Origin: Nocardia inohanensis NBRC 100128
GTDB lineage: Bacteria > Actinomycetota > Actinomycetes > Mycobacteriales > Mycobacteriaceae
Direction of reading: 5' to 3'
DNA length: 64,000 nt
Assembly: GCF_001612945.1 (NCBI RefSeq)
Contig: NZ_BDBK01000017.1
Span: 481,646-545,645, forward strand
The notes beneath the pieces are model-generated. The model saw nothing but the letters and a program-made list of their open reading frames with translations. It was not told the DNA's origin and searched no databases. Position numbers and translations under genes: made by a program. This document shows, one piece after another, positions 27,670 through 35,745 of this stretch (positions within the stretch are counted from its first letter, which is position 1; every line of letters begins with the position of its first letter).

Positions 27670-29811
27670 TCAGGACGGGGTCGCCAGGGCGAAGGGCAGG
27701 ACCGCTTCGGCTCCGGCGGCGCGCAGGGTGCGGGCGGCCATGGTCAACGTCCAGCCGGAATCGGTGAGGGTGTCGACCAGCAGGATCGGGCCGTCGACGC
27801 CGGTGAGATCCGGTGCCTCCCAGGCATTGTGGAGGGCGGCGACGCGGTGGGCGGAGTTGGCGGCCGAGACCGGGGGCAGGTCGGGGCGCAGGTGCAGGAC
27901 GCCGAGGTCTTGCAGGCGGCCGACTTTCGCGAGGGCGGCGGCCAGGGAACGGGTCAGCGCGGGGTAGCGGGGGGAGTCCATCGCGATGACGGCGGTCGGG
28001 CGTTGCGCCCAATCCCATTCGCGCAGCACGGTTGTGCAGGCGCGGAACACCTCGTCCGGGATGGGGGCGTCGGGGGCATCCAGCAGGGCGCGCAGGCGCT
28101 GACCCCAGCCCAGATCGCTGAGGCGGCCCAGAACCCGCCCGGTCTCGGCGCCGTCGGTGATCTTGCCGGACAAGGAGATGCCCAGCTTCGCCATACCGGT
28201 CGGCCACTGCTTGCGCGGGGCCAGGTCGATGCCGGGGCGGTCCAGGCGGGTACGGATGGCGGCCAGGTCGGCGGCGTCCACGCTGGTGTCCTGGCGGGTC
28301 CCGGTGCAGTTGTCGCAGCGGCCGCAGCCGGGGGCGTCCGCGGTCAGATCCGGGTCGTCGAGTTGACGGCGCAGGAAGTTCATCCGGCAGTCCGTCGTGG
28401 ACTGGTAGTCGATCATGGCCTGTTGCTCGGCTGCGCGCGCGAGGCTCAGCCGTTCGTAGCGTTCGGTGTCGTAAACCCACGGCTCGCCGGTGCCCAGCCA
28501 GCCGCCGCGTACCCGCTGCACCGCGCCGTCCACATCCAGGACCTTCAGGACCATTTCCAGGCGGGAGCGGTTGAGCTCCACCAGGGGTTCGAGGGCGGCG
28601 GTGGAGAGCGGGCGGTCGGTGCCGAGAGCGGAGAGCACCGAGCGGACGACATGTTCGCGCGGGAAGGCCACCGAGGCGAAGTAGCTCCAGATCTGGCGGT
28701 CCTCCGGGCCGGGGAGCAGCACTACCTCGGCGCGTTCGGTGCCGCGGCCGGCGCGGCCGACCTGCTGGTAGTAGGAGATGGGGGAGGAGGGCGCGCCCAC
28801 GTGCACCACGAAACCGAGGTCGGGTTTGTCGAAGCCCATGCCCAGCGCGGAGGTGGCGATGAGCGCCTTCACCTCATTGTTCAGCAGGGCGGCTTCGAGG
28901 GCTTCGCGTTCGGCCGGGTCGGTCTGGCCGGTGTAGGCGGCGACGTGATGGCCGTGCGAGTTCAGTACGTCCGCGAGGTCGTGGGCGGCGGCCACGGTGA
29001 GGCTGTAAACGATTCCGGAGCCGGGCAATTCGTGCAGATGGCGGCTGAGCCAGGCGGTGCGTTCGACGGCGTCGGGGATGCGGACCACGGACAGGTGCAG
29101 GGATTCGCGGTCCAGGCCGCCGCGCAATACCAGTGTGTCCGTGCCGATCTGGGTCGCTACATCGGTGACGACCCGGTCGTTGGCGGTGGCCGTGGTGGCC
29201 AGCACCGGCACGTCCGATCCCAGATCGGCGATGAGCGTGCGAATGCGGCGATAGTCCGGCCGGAAGTCGTGTCCCCAGTCGGATACGCAGTGGGCTTCGT
29301 CGATCACGACCAGGCCCGCGTCGGCGGCCAGCTTGGGCAGCACCGAATCGCGGAAGTCGGGGTTGTTCAACCGCTCCGGACTCACCAGCAGCACATCGAT
29401 CTCACCGGAGGCGACGCGTGCGTGGATCTCGTCCCATTCGGTGACATTGCCCGAATTGATGGTCGCCGCAACCACTCCCGCGCGCTCGGCCGCCGCCACC
29501 TGGTTCCGCATGAGCGCCAGCAGCGGTGACACGATCACCGTCGGCCCGCGCCCCTGCGCCCGCAGCAGCTTGGCGGAGATGAAGTACACCGCCGACTTGC
29601 CCCAGCCGGTGCGCTGCACCACCAGCGCCCGCCGCCGGTCCACCACCAGGGCCTCGATGGCGACCCACTGATCCTCCCGCAGCCGCGCCGCCGGCCCTGC
29701 CAGCTCCCGCAGCAGCGCCTCGGCATCGGCCCGTAGCCCGGAGTCGGTGCCGGTCAGCGCGGTTTCGTGCGAGGACGAGGGGAAGGAGTCGGTCGGGGTC
29801 ACGCGCTCCAT
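27670..29811 (-). CDS. RecQ-family DNA helicase with a PRTase-like C-terminal domain
   Basis: 713 residues from the ATG at 29811; a longer frame exists upstream but lacks protein character. The helicase core has Walker A TGWGKSA with K72, the DEAH box at 171-174 followed by the RecQ loop HCVSDWGHDFRPDYR, and helicase motif VI QVGRAGRG near 350. The RecQ zinc site is C475, C496, C499 and C502. No HRDC domain follows. Instead residues 590-713 look like a phosphoribosyltransferase fold, with a degenerate PRPP-binding loop ILLVDTLTDSGWTLT (676-690) in which the usual second acid is Thr. It should unwind DNA 3'-5' in repair or recombination. The tail's role is unknown. Confidence 0.88.
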   Translation of the reverse strand: MERVTPTDSFPSSSHETALTGTDSGLRADAEALLRELAGPAARLREDQWVAIEALVVDRRRALVVQRTGWGKSAVYFISAKLLRAQGRGPTVIVSPLLALMRNQVAAAERAGVVAATINSGNVTEWDEIHARVASGEIDVLLVSPERLNNPDFRDSVLPKLAADAGLVVIDEAHCVSDWGHDFRPDYRRIRTLIADLGSDVPVLATTATANDRVVTDVATQIGTDTLVLRGGLDRESLHLSVVRIPDAVERTAWLSRHLHELPGSGIVYSLTVAAAHDLADVLNSHGHHVAAYTGQTDPAEREALEAALLNNEVKALIATSALGMGFDKPDLGFVVHVGAPSSPISYYQQVGRAGRGTERAEVVLLPGPEDRQIWSYFASVAFPREHVVRSVLSALGTDRPLSTAALEPLVELNRSRLEMVLKVLDVDGAVQRVRGGWLGTGEPWVYDTERYERLSLARAAEQQAMIDYQSTTDCRMNFLRRQLDDPDLTADAPGCGRCDNCTGTRQDTSVDAADLAAIRTRLDRPGIDLAPRKQWPTGMAKLGISLSGKITDGAETGRVLGRLSDLGWGQRLRALLDAPDAPIPDEVFRACTTVLREWDWAQRPTAVIAMDSPRYPALTRSLAAALAKVGRLQDLGVLHLRPDLPPVSAANSAHRVAALHNAWEAPDLTGVDGPILLVDTLTDSGWTLTMAARTLRAAGAEAVLPFALATPS

Positions 29812-30025
29812 GGTGCCCCACCCCACCGACAGCCCCGCATTCCCCGCCGACTTCGCGCACCCCGACCGCCGGCATGTCGGGACCCGCCGGCCGAATCGCC
29901 GATGTCCTGCGGGAATCGCCTTGATTGCGGTTGCGTGCAAGATCGCGCGGGAACCGCTGCGGCAGCGGACAATAGGAACGTCCGGGCTGGTTAGGGGCGT
30001 CCGGGGGAGCGCGAGGAGCCGAGTC

Positions 30026-30508
30026 ATGCCGGACAAATTCCCATCACCCACGGGTTGGACTCCGCCCGGAGCGCAATTCCGCACGACGGGCACCGTGTCG
30101 AAAACGCTGACCGGCACCCTCGCGGGCCTGATCCTCACCCCGGTAGGCGTCGGCTTCGCCGCCAACGGCGCCGCCGACAGCCGCCAATGGACCATCCTCG
30201 GCGATCTCTCGGACCGCCTCGGCTCGGCCTTTCAAATCCTGCTCGGCGCAGCCCTGTTCCTGATCGTGGCCGCCCTCGCCGCCCACTCCCCGGCGGGCAC
30301 CATCGTCGCCGGCCTGGTCTGGGGCGTCCTCCCCGGCCTGGTCTACCTGATCTTCCCCACCGACTGCTTCCGCCTGATCGGCAATATCCCCGCCATCTCC
30401 GACGAACTACACGTGGCCCTCTACGACTGGCTACGCACCGGCTTCCCCCTGATAGTCGGCATCCTGCTCATCGGCGCGGGCGTGGCCGCCACCTTCCGCC
30501 GCCGCTGA
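30026..30508 (+). CDS. Small membrane protein of unknown function
   Basis: 160 residues from the ATG at 30026 with ribosome site GAGGAG. Four hydrophobic segments are visible, roughly residues 25-43, 65-84, 88-108 and 132-156, with a short cytoplasmic start (MPDKFPSPTGWTPPG) and an Arg-rich end. No family was recognised. It is divergent from the RecQ-type gene and convergent with rtcB. Confidence 0.75.
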   Translation: MPDKFPSPTGWTPPGAQFRTTGTVSKTLTGTLAGLILTPVGVGFAANGAADSRQWTILGDLSDRLGSAFQILLGAALFLIVAALAAHSPAGTIVAGLVWGVLPGLVYLIFPTDCFRLIGNIPAISDELHVALYDWLRTGFPLIVGILLIGAGVAATFRRR

Positions 30509-30529
30509 AACGACGGAAGGCGCGCGCCC

Positions 30530-31753
30530 TCATCCCTTCACACACAACACCTGCCGCAGCGTGGCCACGACATCCACCAAATCCGACTGCGCCGCAATAA
30601 CTTGATCGATGTCCTTGTAAGCCGCCGGAATCTCATCGATAACCCCGGCATCCTTCCTCGACTCGACCCCCTCGGTCTGCGCAATCAAATCCGCCACCGT
30701 GAACTGCTTCTTGGCCGCATTCCGGCTCATCCGCCGCCCCGCCCCATGCGAAGCCGACTGGAACGAAGCCGGATTCCCCTTCCCCCGAACCACATACGAC
30801 CGAGTCCCCATAGACCCCGGAATCAAAGCCAGATCCCCGGCCCCCGCCCGCACGGCCCCCTTCCGGGTGACCAGCATAGGCATCCCATCGATGATCTCCT
30901 CAGCCACGTAGTTGTGATGGCAAGAAATAGGCTCATCGAACTCCACCGGATGCTCCCCGAACTCCTCCCGCACAGCCTTGCAGATCAAAGCCAGCATGAC
31001 CGCCCGATTCCGAGCCGCATACTCCTGCGCCCAATCCAGATCCCGTCGATAAGCATCCATCTCCGAAGTCCGAGCAAGAAACACCGCCAGATCCCGATCC
31101 ACCAGATTCTGGTTGTGCGGCAACTTCCGAGCCACAGCCATATGCCGCTCAGCCAGTTCCTTACCGATATTCCGGCTTCCGGAATGCAACAGAATCCACA
31201 CGGACTGATCGGTATCAAGGCAAATTTCCGCAAAATGATTGCCTTGGCCTAGGGTGCCGATTTGCTTGCGCGCCTTGGATTCCAGCGCCTGGACGCCGGG
31301 ATGCAAATCGCTGAAGGACTTCCAAAAGCGCTCCCAGCCTGCGCGCATTGTGGTGCCCGCAGCTCGTTGTCCGGACACCTGAGCATTCAGTCGATTAACG
31401 TCAACGGGATCCTTGTGCGCTGAAAAGCCAACCGGGAGCACAGATTCGATGCGCGACCGCAGCGAACGCAGGTCGTCCGGCAGATCGGCAGCCTTCAAGG
31501 AGGTGCGGACGGCTTCCATTCCGCAGCCGATATCAACGCCGACTGCCGCGGGCGCGACGGCGTCCTTCATCGCGATGACGGAACCAACCGTCGCACCCTT
31601 ACCCAGATGCACGTCCGGCATGACCCGCACTCCGTGCACCCACTCCAGCCGGGCGATATTCCGCAACTGTTGCAGCGCAGCCGCATCGACCTCGTGCTCG
31701 TGGGCCCACATGAGCGTCTGCGCTCGTGCTCCGCGCAGCTCGACGGGAAACAT
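30530..31753 (-). CDS. rtcB: RNA-splicing ligase RtcB
   Basis: 407 residues. It joins RNA 2',3'-cyclic phosphate ends to 5'-OH ends using GTP and Mn2+. Metal ligands include C77 (VGVDIGCG), the GNHF motif at 171-174 and H190 (ILLHSGSRN). The histidine that becomes guanylylated is H336 in ASHGAGR. Length and order of motifs fit the shorter bacterial type. A ribosome site (AGAGAGG) precedes the ATG. There is no archease, rtcA or rtcR gene next to it, so no RNA-repair operon is visible; the gene is monocistronic. Confidence 0.95.
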   Translation of the reverse strand: MFPVELRGARAQTLMWAHEHEVDAAALQQLRNIARLEWVHGVRVMPDVHLGKGATVGSVIAMKDAVAPAAVGVDIGCGMEAVRTSLKAADLPDDLRSLRSRIESVLPVGFSAHKDPVDVNRLNAQVSGQRAAGTTMRAGWERFWKSFSDLHPGVQALESKARKQIGTLGQGNHFAEICLDTDQSVWILLHSGSRNIGKELAERHMAVARKLPHNQNLVDRDLAVFLARTSEMDAYRRDLDWAQEYAARNRAVMLALICKAVREEFGEHPVEFDEPISCHHNYVAEEIIDGMPMLVTRKGAVRAGAGDLALIPGSMGTRSYVVRGKGNPASFQSASHGAGRRMSRNAAKKQFTVADLIAQTEGVESRKDAGVIDEIPAAYKDIDQVIAAQSDLVDVVATLRQVLCVKG

Positions 31754-31846
31754 CGGACTGTCCTCTCTTTCGACTGCCGCTCACGTTAGGTGCACAAGAG
31801 CCCGCGGCGCACCCGAATTATCCGGACGGCAGCCGTCCCGCGGCCG

Positions 31847-33067
31847 CTACGGTTCGACGAAATCGGCTGCGAGGGAGCAGAGTTTCCATTCGCCTTCGCG
31901 GCGGACGAGGGTGCCGGTGTAGTCGATGTCTTTGAAGTAGTGGCGGTATTTTTCGGGGACGTTGGTGAAGGCTTCGTGGAAGATGAAGGTGGCGGCGTCG
32001 GGGGTGGTTTGGGTTACGCCGGTGACGGTGTTGGTGAAGCCGGCGCTTTTTACTTCGGGGCCTAAGGCTTTGTCGTATTGGGGGGTGTAGGTGGTGACTA
32101 TTTCGTCTATGGCGTCGGCGGTTTCGGGGCAGGTGAGGGAGCGGAAGCCTTCCCAGTCGCGGGCGTTGGAGGTGGCGGCTACGGCGCGGGTCACCCGGAT
32201 CAGGTCGGGGTCGAGGGTGGTGGGGTCGCCGGGGGTGAGGGGCTGGTCGGGGGCGTTGAAGACGACGGGGGCGGTGACGGGGGTGTAGCCGGTGCTGGCG
32301 AGGTTGGCTTCCATGGTGCGGCGCCAGGTGCCGTCGGCGATCATCGTGCGGATGGCGGCGGTGAGCTGGTTCTGGAGGGTGAGGTCGCCTTTTCGGACGC
32401 CGACGCCGTAGCGTTCGCGGGTGAAGCGGTGGCCGACCACGCGCAGGGTGCCGGGGTGTTCTTTGGCGTAGCCGGCCAGGATGACGTCGTCGGTGGTGAC
32501 GGCGTCGACAGTGCCGGTGATCAGGTCGGCCACGCATTGGGCGTAGGTGTCGCGGGTGCTGAGTTCGACCTTGCGGGCGAAGCTGCGGCGGATCTTCTCG
32601 GCGGAGGTGGAGCCTTCGGCGGTGCAGACGGTGCGGCCGTTCAGGTCCTCGGGGCGGTCGATGGCGGATTCGCTCTGGCGCACCAGCAGGTCCTGGCCGG
32701 CGATCAGGTACGGCCCGGCGAAGGACACCAGCTGCTGGCGGCCCGCGGTGATGGAGTAGGAGGCGACGACGAAATCGACTGTGCCGGAGTTCAACAGGTC
32801 TTCGCGCTGCTCGGAGCGGGCTTCGCGCCAGGTGATGTGCTCGGGGCTGACGCCGAGTCGGCCCGCCAGGTAGACGGCGGTGTCGACGTCGAAGCCGGTG
32901 GGCTTACCGTCGGCGGTCCGCGTGGAGAGTCCGGGCTGATCGAATTTGATGCCGATGGTCAGCGTGCGCGGCGGCGGCTGCGGTGCGGGTGCGGGCTCGG
33001 GGTCCTGGGAACAGGAGGCCACCAGCAGTCCGGCCGCGACGGCGGCACTGCGGATCACACGCTTCAT
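31847..33067 (-). CDS. Solute-binding lipoprotein with an extra C-terminal domain
   Basis: 406 residues from the ATG at 33067. The signal peptide ends in the lipobox VASC with C19 as lipid anchor, followed by a Pro-rich linker (APAPQPPPR). Residues 36-262 are a family-3 periplasmic-binding-protein domain of the glutamate/glutamine type (LTIGIKFDQPGLSTRTADG, then GFDVDTAVYLA and TVDFVVASYS). Residues 270-406 form a second domain not found in GluB/GlnH, ending in YTGTLVRREGEWKLCSLAAD, which resembles an NTF2/SnoaL-type or Mce-associated fold. No permease or ATPase genes are near. It may be a sensor or accessory binding protein rather than a transporter subunit. Confidence 0.82.
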   Translation of the reverse strand: MKRVIRSAAVAAGLLVASCSQDPEPAPAPQPPPRTLTIGIKFDQPGLSTRTADGKPTGFDVDTAVYLAGRLGVSPEHITWREARSEQREDLLNSGTVDFVVASYSITAGRQQLVSFAGPYLIAGQDLLVRQSESAIDRPEDLNGRTVCTAEGSTSAEKIRRSFARKVELSTRDTYAQCVADLITGTVDAVTTDDVILAGYAKEHPGTLRVVGHRFTRERYGVGVRKGDLTLQNQLTAAIRTMIADGTWRRTMEANLASTGYTPVTAPVVFNAPDQPLTPGDPTTLDPDLIRVTRAVAATSNARDWEGFRSLTCPETADAIDEIVTTYTPQYDKALGPEVKSAGFTNTVTGVTQTTPDAATFIFHEAFTNVPEKYRHYFKDIDYTGTLVRREGEWKLCSLAADFVEP

Positions 33068-33259
33068 CGAATCTGATCTCCTGTCGTCAACCGGGCGGAT
33101 CGAACGGGAAGAACAGCGCCGGTTGGTCACTTGTGTGGCAACCGGAGAGCACACGTGTGCATCAAAGCATCAGATATGGCGAAACGTGGGGGACATCGCC
33201 GAACGGCGGTGCAATTAGCCCGTTCGTCAGGGCGACCCGCAATTTCCTGGCGACCGCAG

Positions 33260-33814
33260 CTACCGGTAGCGCAGGCCGTCCGCGAGCACTGCGAAGGTGC
33301 GATCGCGCAGCCCGGGATCGGATCCGGCGGCGTGCATCGCCATGAAGTGACCCTGCAACAGGGTCATCAGGTCGCCGATGCCGATGTCGGTGCGCACCGC
33401 CCGCGCGGACTGGGCTCGCGAAAGCAGTTCGCCGATAGCGTTTTTCATCGCCGCGGTGGGTCCGGCGTAGGTGGTCGGATCATGCGGTCCGAGCGCCGCG
33501 GCCAGATCCCTTTTGGCCGCCCCTTCGACCACCATGCGGTCCAGGAATTCGAAGAACGCCGCGCCGGGATCACCGCTGGCGGCGGCCGCGCGAGCGCGTT
33601 CGGTCATCCGCTCGATCCGGTCCAGCATGGCCGCTTCGAACAGCGCCTCTTTTGTCGGGAAGTGCCGGTAAACCGTCCCCGGCCCCACTCCCGCCCGTCG
33701 CGCGATCTCGTCCAAGGGCACCGAAACCCCTTCCGCCGCAAAGGCTTCCTGTGCGGCGGCGAGTACGCGCTCGCGATTGCGGCGAGCGTCGGCGCGCAGG
33801 GGTCGTTCGGTCAC
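33260..33814 (-). CDS. TetR-family regulator
   Basis: 184 residues from a GTG at 33814; an ATG at 33850 in the same frame is less likely because a -10 box lies between them. The HTH is VPLDEIARRAGVGPGTVYRH at about residues 30-49. The rest is a helical ligand domain with a short dimer interface. It is divergent from the SnoaL-like gene at 33897, separated by 82 bases that contain a palindrome (33841-33856), so that gene is its probable target. The effector is unknown. Confidence 0.87.
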   Translation of the reverse strand: MTERPLRADARRNRERVLAAAQEAFAAEGVSVPLDEIARRAGVGPGTVYRHFPTKEALFEAAMLDRIERMTERARAAAASGDPGAAFFEFLDRMVVEGAAKRDLAAALGPHDPTTYAGPTAAMKNAIGELLSRAQSARAVRTDIGIGDLMTLLQGHFMAMHAAGSDPGLRDRTFAVLADGLRYR

Positions 33815-33820
33815 CTCAGG

Positions 33821-33826
33821 AGAATA
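33821..33826 (-). promoter_or_regulatory. -10 box TATTCT for a leaderless TetR gene
   Basis: On the minus strand TATTCT is followed by six bases (CCTGAG) and the GTG at 33814. This decides in favour of the GTG over the upstream ATG at 33850. Confidence 0.5.
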
Positions 33827-33840
33827 CCGCCGTTGACAAC

Positions 33841-33856
33841 CGGGGCGCACGCCCCG
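33841..33856. promoter_or_regulatory. GC-rich palindrome, candidate TetR operator
   Basis: CGGGGCG-CA-CGCCCCG is a perfect 7+2+7 inverted repeat between the divergent TetR and SnoaL-like genes, just upstream of the TetR -10 box. In GC-rich DNA such a repeat can occur by chance, so confidence is limited. Confidence 0.35.
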
Positions 33857-33896
33857 AATACTAAGCGGGTCCTACGTTCCGTTTCTGGAGGCACTC

Positions 33897-34313
33897 ATGT
33901 CCCACACCGTAGAAACCGCCCGTGACCTCGTTGAACAGCTCTTCGTGGAGTTACCGTCCCGGGATGCCGACGCCTTCGCCGCCCGGATGGCCCCCGATGC
34001 CGTATTCGAAATGCCCTTCACCGTCCCCGGGCAGCCCGAACGCCTGGAGGGCCGCGAGCAGATCCGCGAATTCCTCGCCGCGCGTTGGGGTTCCATGTCG
34101 GGAATCGAAGTGCACGCCATCCACCCGTATGTGCACGAAACCGCCGACCCCGCCGTCTTCGTGGTCGAGAACGAGGTCGATGTGACCCGCCCCGACCGCG
34201 GCCGCGAGCAGGTGCGCTCATCGGTCAATGTCGTGCACGTCCGCGACGGCCTGGTGACGCTGTTCCGCGACTACATGAACACCGCTCGCCTGATGTCGCT
34301 GCCCCGCGACTGA
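33897..34313 (+). CDS. SnoaL-like (NTF2 fold) protein
   Basis: 138 residues with ribosome site TGGAGG. The cone-shaped NTF2-like fold is indicated by the N-terminal helix (ETARDLVEQLFVELPSRDAD), the MAPDAVFEMPF strand and the VFVVENEVDV / VVHVRDGLVTLFRDYMN strand pair typical of SnoaL-type isomerases and hydrolases. Cytoplasmic. A polyketide or steroid-like ring substrate is possible by family, but nothing here shows it. It is divergent from the TetR gene and 92 bases before the OhrR-like gene. Confidence 0.82.
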   Translation: MSHTVETARDLVEQLFVELPSRDADAFAARMAPDAVFEMPFTVPGQPERLEGREQIREFLAARWGSMSGIEVHAIHPYVHETADPAVFVVENEVDVTRPDRGREQVRSSVNVVHVRDGLVTLFRDYMNTARLMSLPRD

Positions 34314-34355
34314 CCTGCGGAGGATCGCTCCGGAATACCCCTCGCCCCCGAATAG

Positions 34356-34382
34356 TTAGTGCATTAAGTATTTGTACGCTAA
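34356..34382 (+). promoter_or_regulatory. Promoter with overlapping palindrome before the OhrR-like gene
   Basis: TTAG...CTAA marks the ends of an AT-rich imperfect palindrome centred on 34369 (8 of 13 pairs). It covers a -10 box TACGCT at 34375-34380. The predicted start near 34387 lies just before the ribosome site GCGAGGAGG. The layout suggests autoregulation by the MarR/OhrR-like protein. Confidence 0.45.
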
Positions 34383-34405
34383 CCTTCAGGGGCGAGGAGG
34401 TGTTC

Positions 34406-34882
34406 ATGAACGAACCGGAAATCGACGACATGCTGAAGCTGGACCGCCAGGTCTGCTTCGCGCTGGCCGTCGCCAATCGAGCGGTACTCGCCGTCTACCG
34501 GCCACTTTTGGAGCCGATGGGGCTCACCCATCCGCAGTATCTGGTGATGCTGGCGCTCTGGGGCGAGTCCCCGATGTCGGTGAAGGCCATCGGCGATGCC
34601 ATCCAGCTGGATTCGCCGACGCTCTCACCACTGCTCAAACGCCTGGAAGCGGCGGGCCTCATCACCCGCCGCCGGGCCGTGAACGACGAACGCAATCTCG
34701 TGGTCGACCTCACCGACGAGGGCCGCAAGCTGCGCGAGCAGGCGGAGCGGATTCCGCCGGCCGTGGTGGAACGGCTCGGGGTGAGCCTGGCCGAGCTGGA
34801 GCAGCTGCGTGACGCGCTCAATCGCGTGAACGATGCCGCGCGCCGCTCGGTGTTGCCGGAACCGCAGAAGGGATCTCGATAA
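34406..34882 (+). CDS. MarR-family regulator, one-cysteine OhrR type
   Basis: 158 residues from the ATG at 34406 with a strong ribosome site. The N-terminus LDRQVCFALAVANRAV followed by YRPLLEPMGLTHPQYLVMLALW is the OhrR signature. C17 sits where OhrR proteins carry the peroxide-reactive cysteine, and there is no other cysteine, so it is the one-Cys type that needs a low-molecular-weight thiol to complete oxidation. The winged helix spans about 56-112. No ohr peroxidase gene is adjacent. The stop overlaps the start of the DUF5313 gene by one base (TAATG), so that gene is in the same operon. Confidence 0.86.
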   Translation: MNEPEIDDMLKLDRQVCFALAVANRAVLAVYRPLLEPMGLTHPQYLVMLALWGESPMSVKAIGDAIQLDSPTLSPLLKRLEAAGLITRRRAVNDERNLVVDLTDEGRKLREQAERIPPAVVERLGVSLAELEQLRDALNRVNDAARRSVLPEPQKGSR

Positions 34883-35250
34883 TGAAGCGCCCCAACCCGA
34901 TTCAGTGGATCGGCTACGCCTTCGGCCGCAAACTCCCCGACCAGCTCCAGGATTGGGTGCGCAACGACCTGACCGGCACCTGGGCGGTCCCGCGGCATAT
35001 CGTGCGCGGCCTGGTGCCCATGCTGCCGATCTTCGCGCTGTTCCTGCTGCTACCCGGCGAACTGTGGTTGCGGCTGGCGGTGATCCTGCTCGGCGTGCTG
35101 CTGGCGGTGTTCTACATCGTCGCCTATATGCCGATGAACCGCGCGCACCGCTTGGTCCGGCACGGGCTGCCGGAGGATCTGGAGAACCCGCACCGGGCCG
35201 GCCGGCGTGCGGCCGAGCGCGCCGCTTACGAGGCGCGCTACCACCACTGA
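34882..35250 (+). CDS. DUF5313 membrane protein
   Basis: 122 residues. The N-terminal RPNPIQWIGYAFGRKLPDQL motif and two adjacent membrane helices (about 40-60 and 64-84) match DUF5313, an actinobacterial family of unknown function. The C-terminus is charged and cytoplasmic. It is translationally coupled to the OhrR-like regulator by a one-base overlap, which hints at peroxide- or thiol-linked control. It is convergent with the DUF4189 gene. Confidence 0.83.
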   Translation: MKRPNPIQWIGYAFGRKLPDQLQDWVRNDLTGTWAVPRHIVRGLVPMLPIFALFLLLPGELWLRLAVILLGVLLAVFYIVAYMPMNRAHRLVRHGLPEDLENPHRAGRRAAERAAYEARYHH

Positions 35251-35251
35251 G

Positions 35252-35659
35252 TCAGCTGGTGCAGGCCGAGCTGACCACTCGTGCCGCGCGCGGTGTGGAG
35301 CTGCCGAGATCCGGGAAGGCGGGGGCGCTTTCGCCCAGTCCGGCCACCGCGTTCTGCTCGGCCTCCTCGCGGGAGCCCGCGGCCGCCCAGCCCCATTTCC
35401 CGTCCGCGCCTTGGGCGATGGCCCCGCACCCGTCGGCGAATCGGAACACGATCTCGCAGTCGTAGTTGCCGCAATCGCGGATGGCGGCCGCATCGGCCGG
35501 AACCTTCCCGGCCCCCGTGCTCACCACGGCCGCGTTCTTGATCTGGGAGATGGCGATGGTGCCGAATCCCTGGCCCGCGGCCCCGGCGGTTCCGGCGGTG
35601 AGGGTCATGGCCACGGCGGCGCTGCCGAGTACCGGCGTGAGAATGCGTGTAACCGACAA
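35252..35659 (-). CDS. Secreted DUF4189 protein
   Basis: 135 residues from a TTG at 35659, chosen because it follows AGGGA at good spacing and starts a signal peptide (RILTPVLGSAAVAMTLTAG, cleavage near AGA-AG). The mature part FGTIAISQ...VFRFADGCGAIAQGADGKWGWAAAG matches DUF4189, a small secreted domain with conserved cysteines. Three cysteines are seen (RDCGNYDC and DGCGAIA), with a fourth near the end (SSACTS), enough for two disulfides. The function is unknown. A longer frame runs into the hydrolase gene on the left-reading strand but is not used. Confidence 0.75.
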   Translation of the reverse strand: MSVTRILTPVLGSAAVAMTLTAGTAGAAGQGFGTIAISQIKNAAVVSTGAGKVPADAAAIRDCGNYDCEIVFRFADGCGAIAQGADGKWGWAAAGSREEAEQNAVAGLGESAPAFPDLGSSTPRAARVVSSACTS

Positions 35660-35745
35660 GAGAATCCCTGACGTTTCATATGGACGAACTCCGGCGATGC
35701 TATCCGCTCGTCCTGTGAACCAGCTGGGAATTCCGGGCAAACGAT

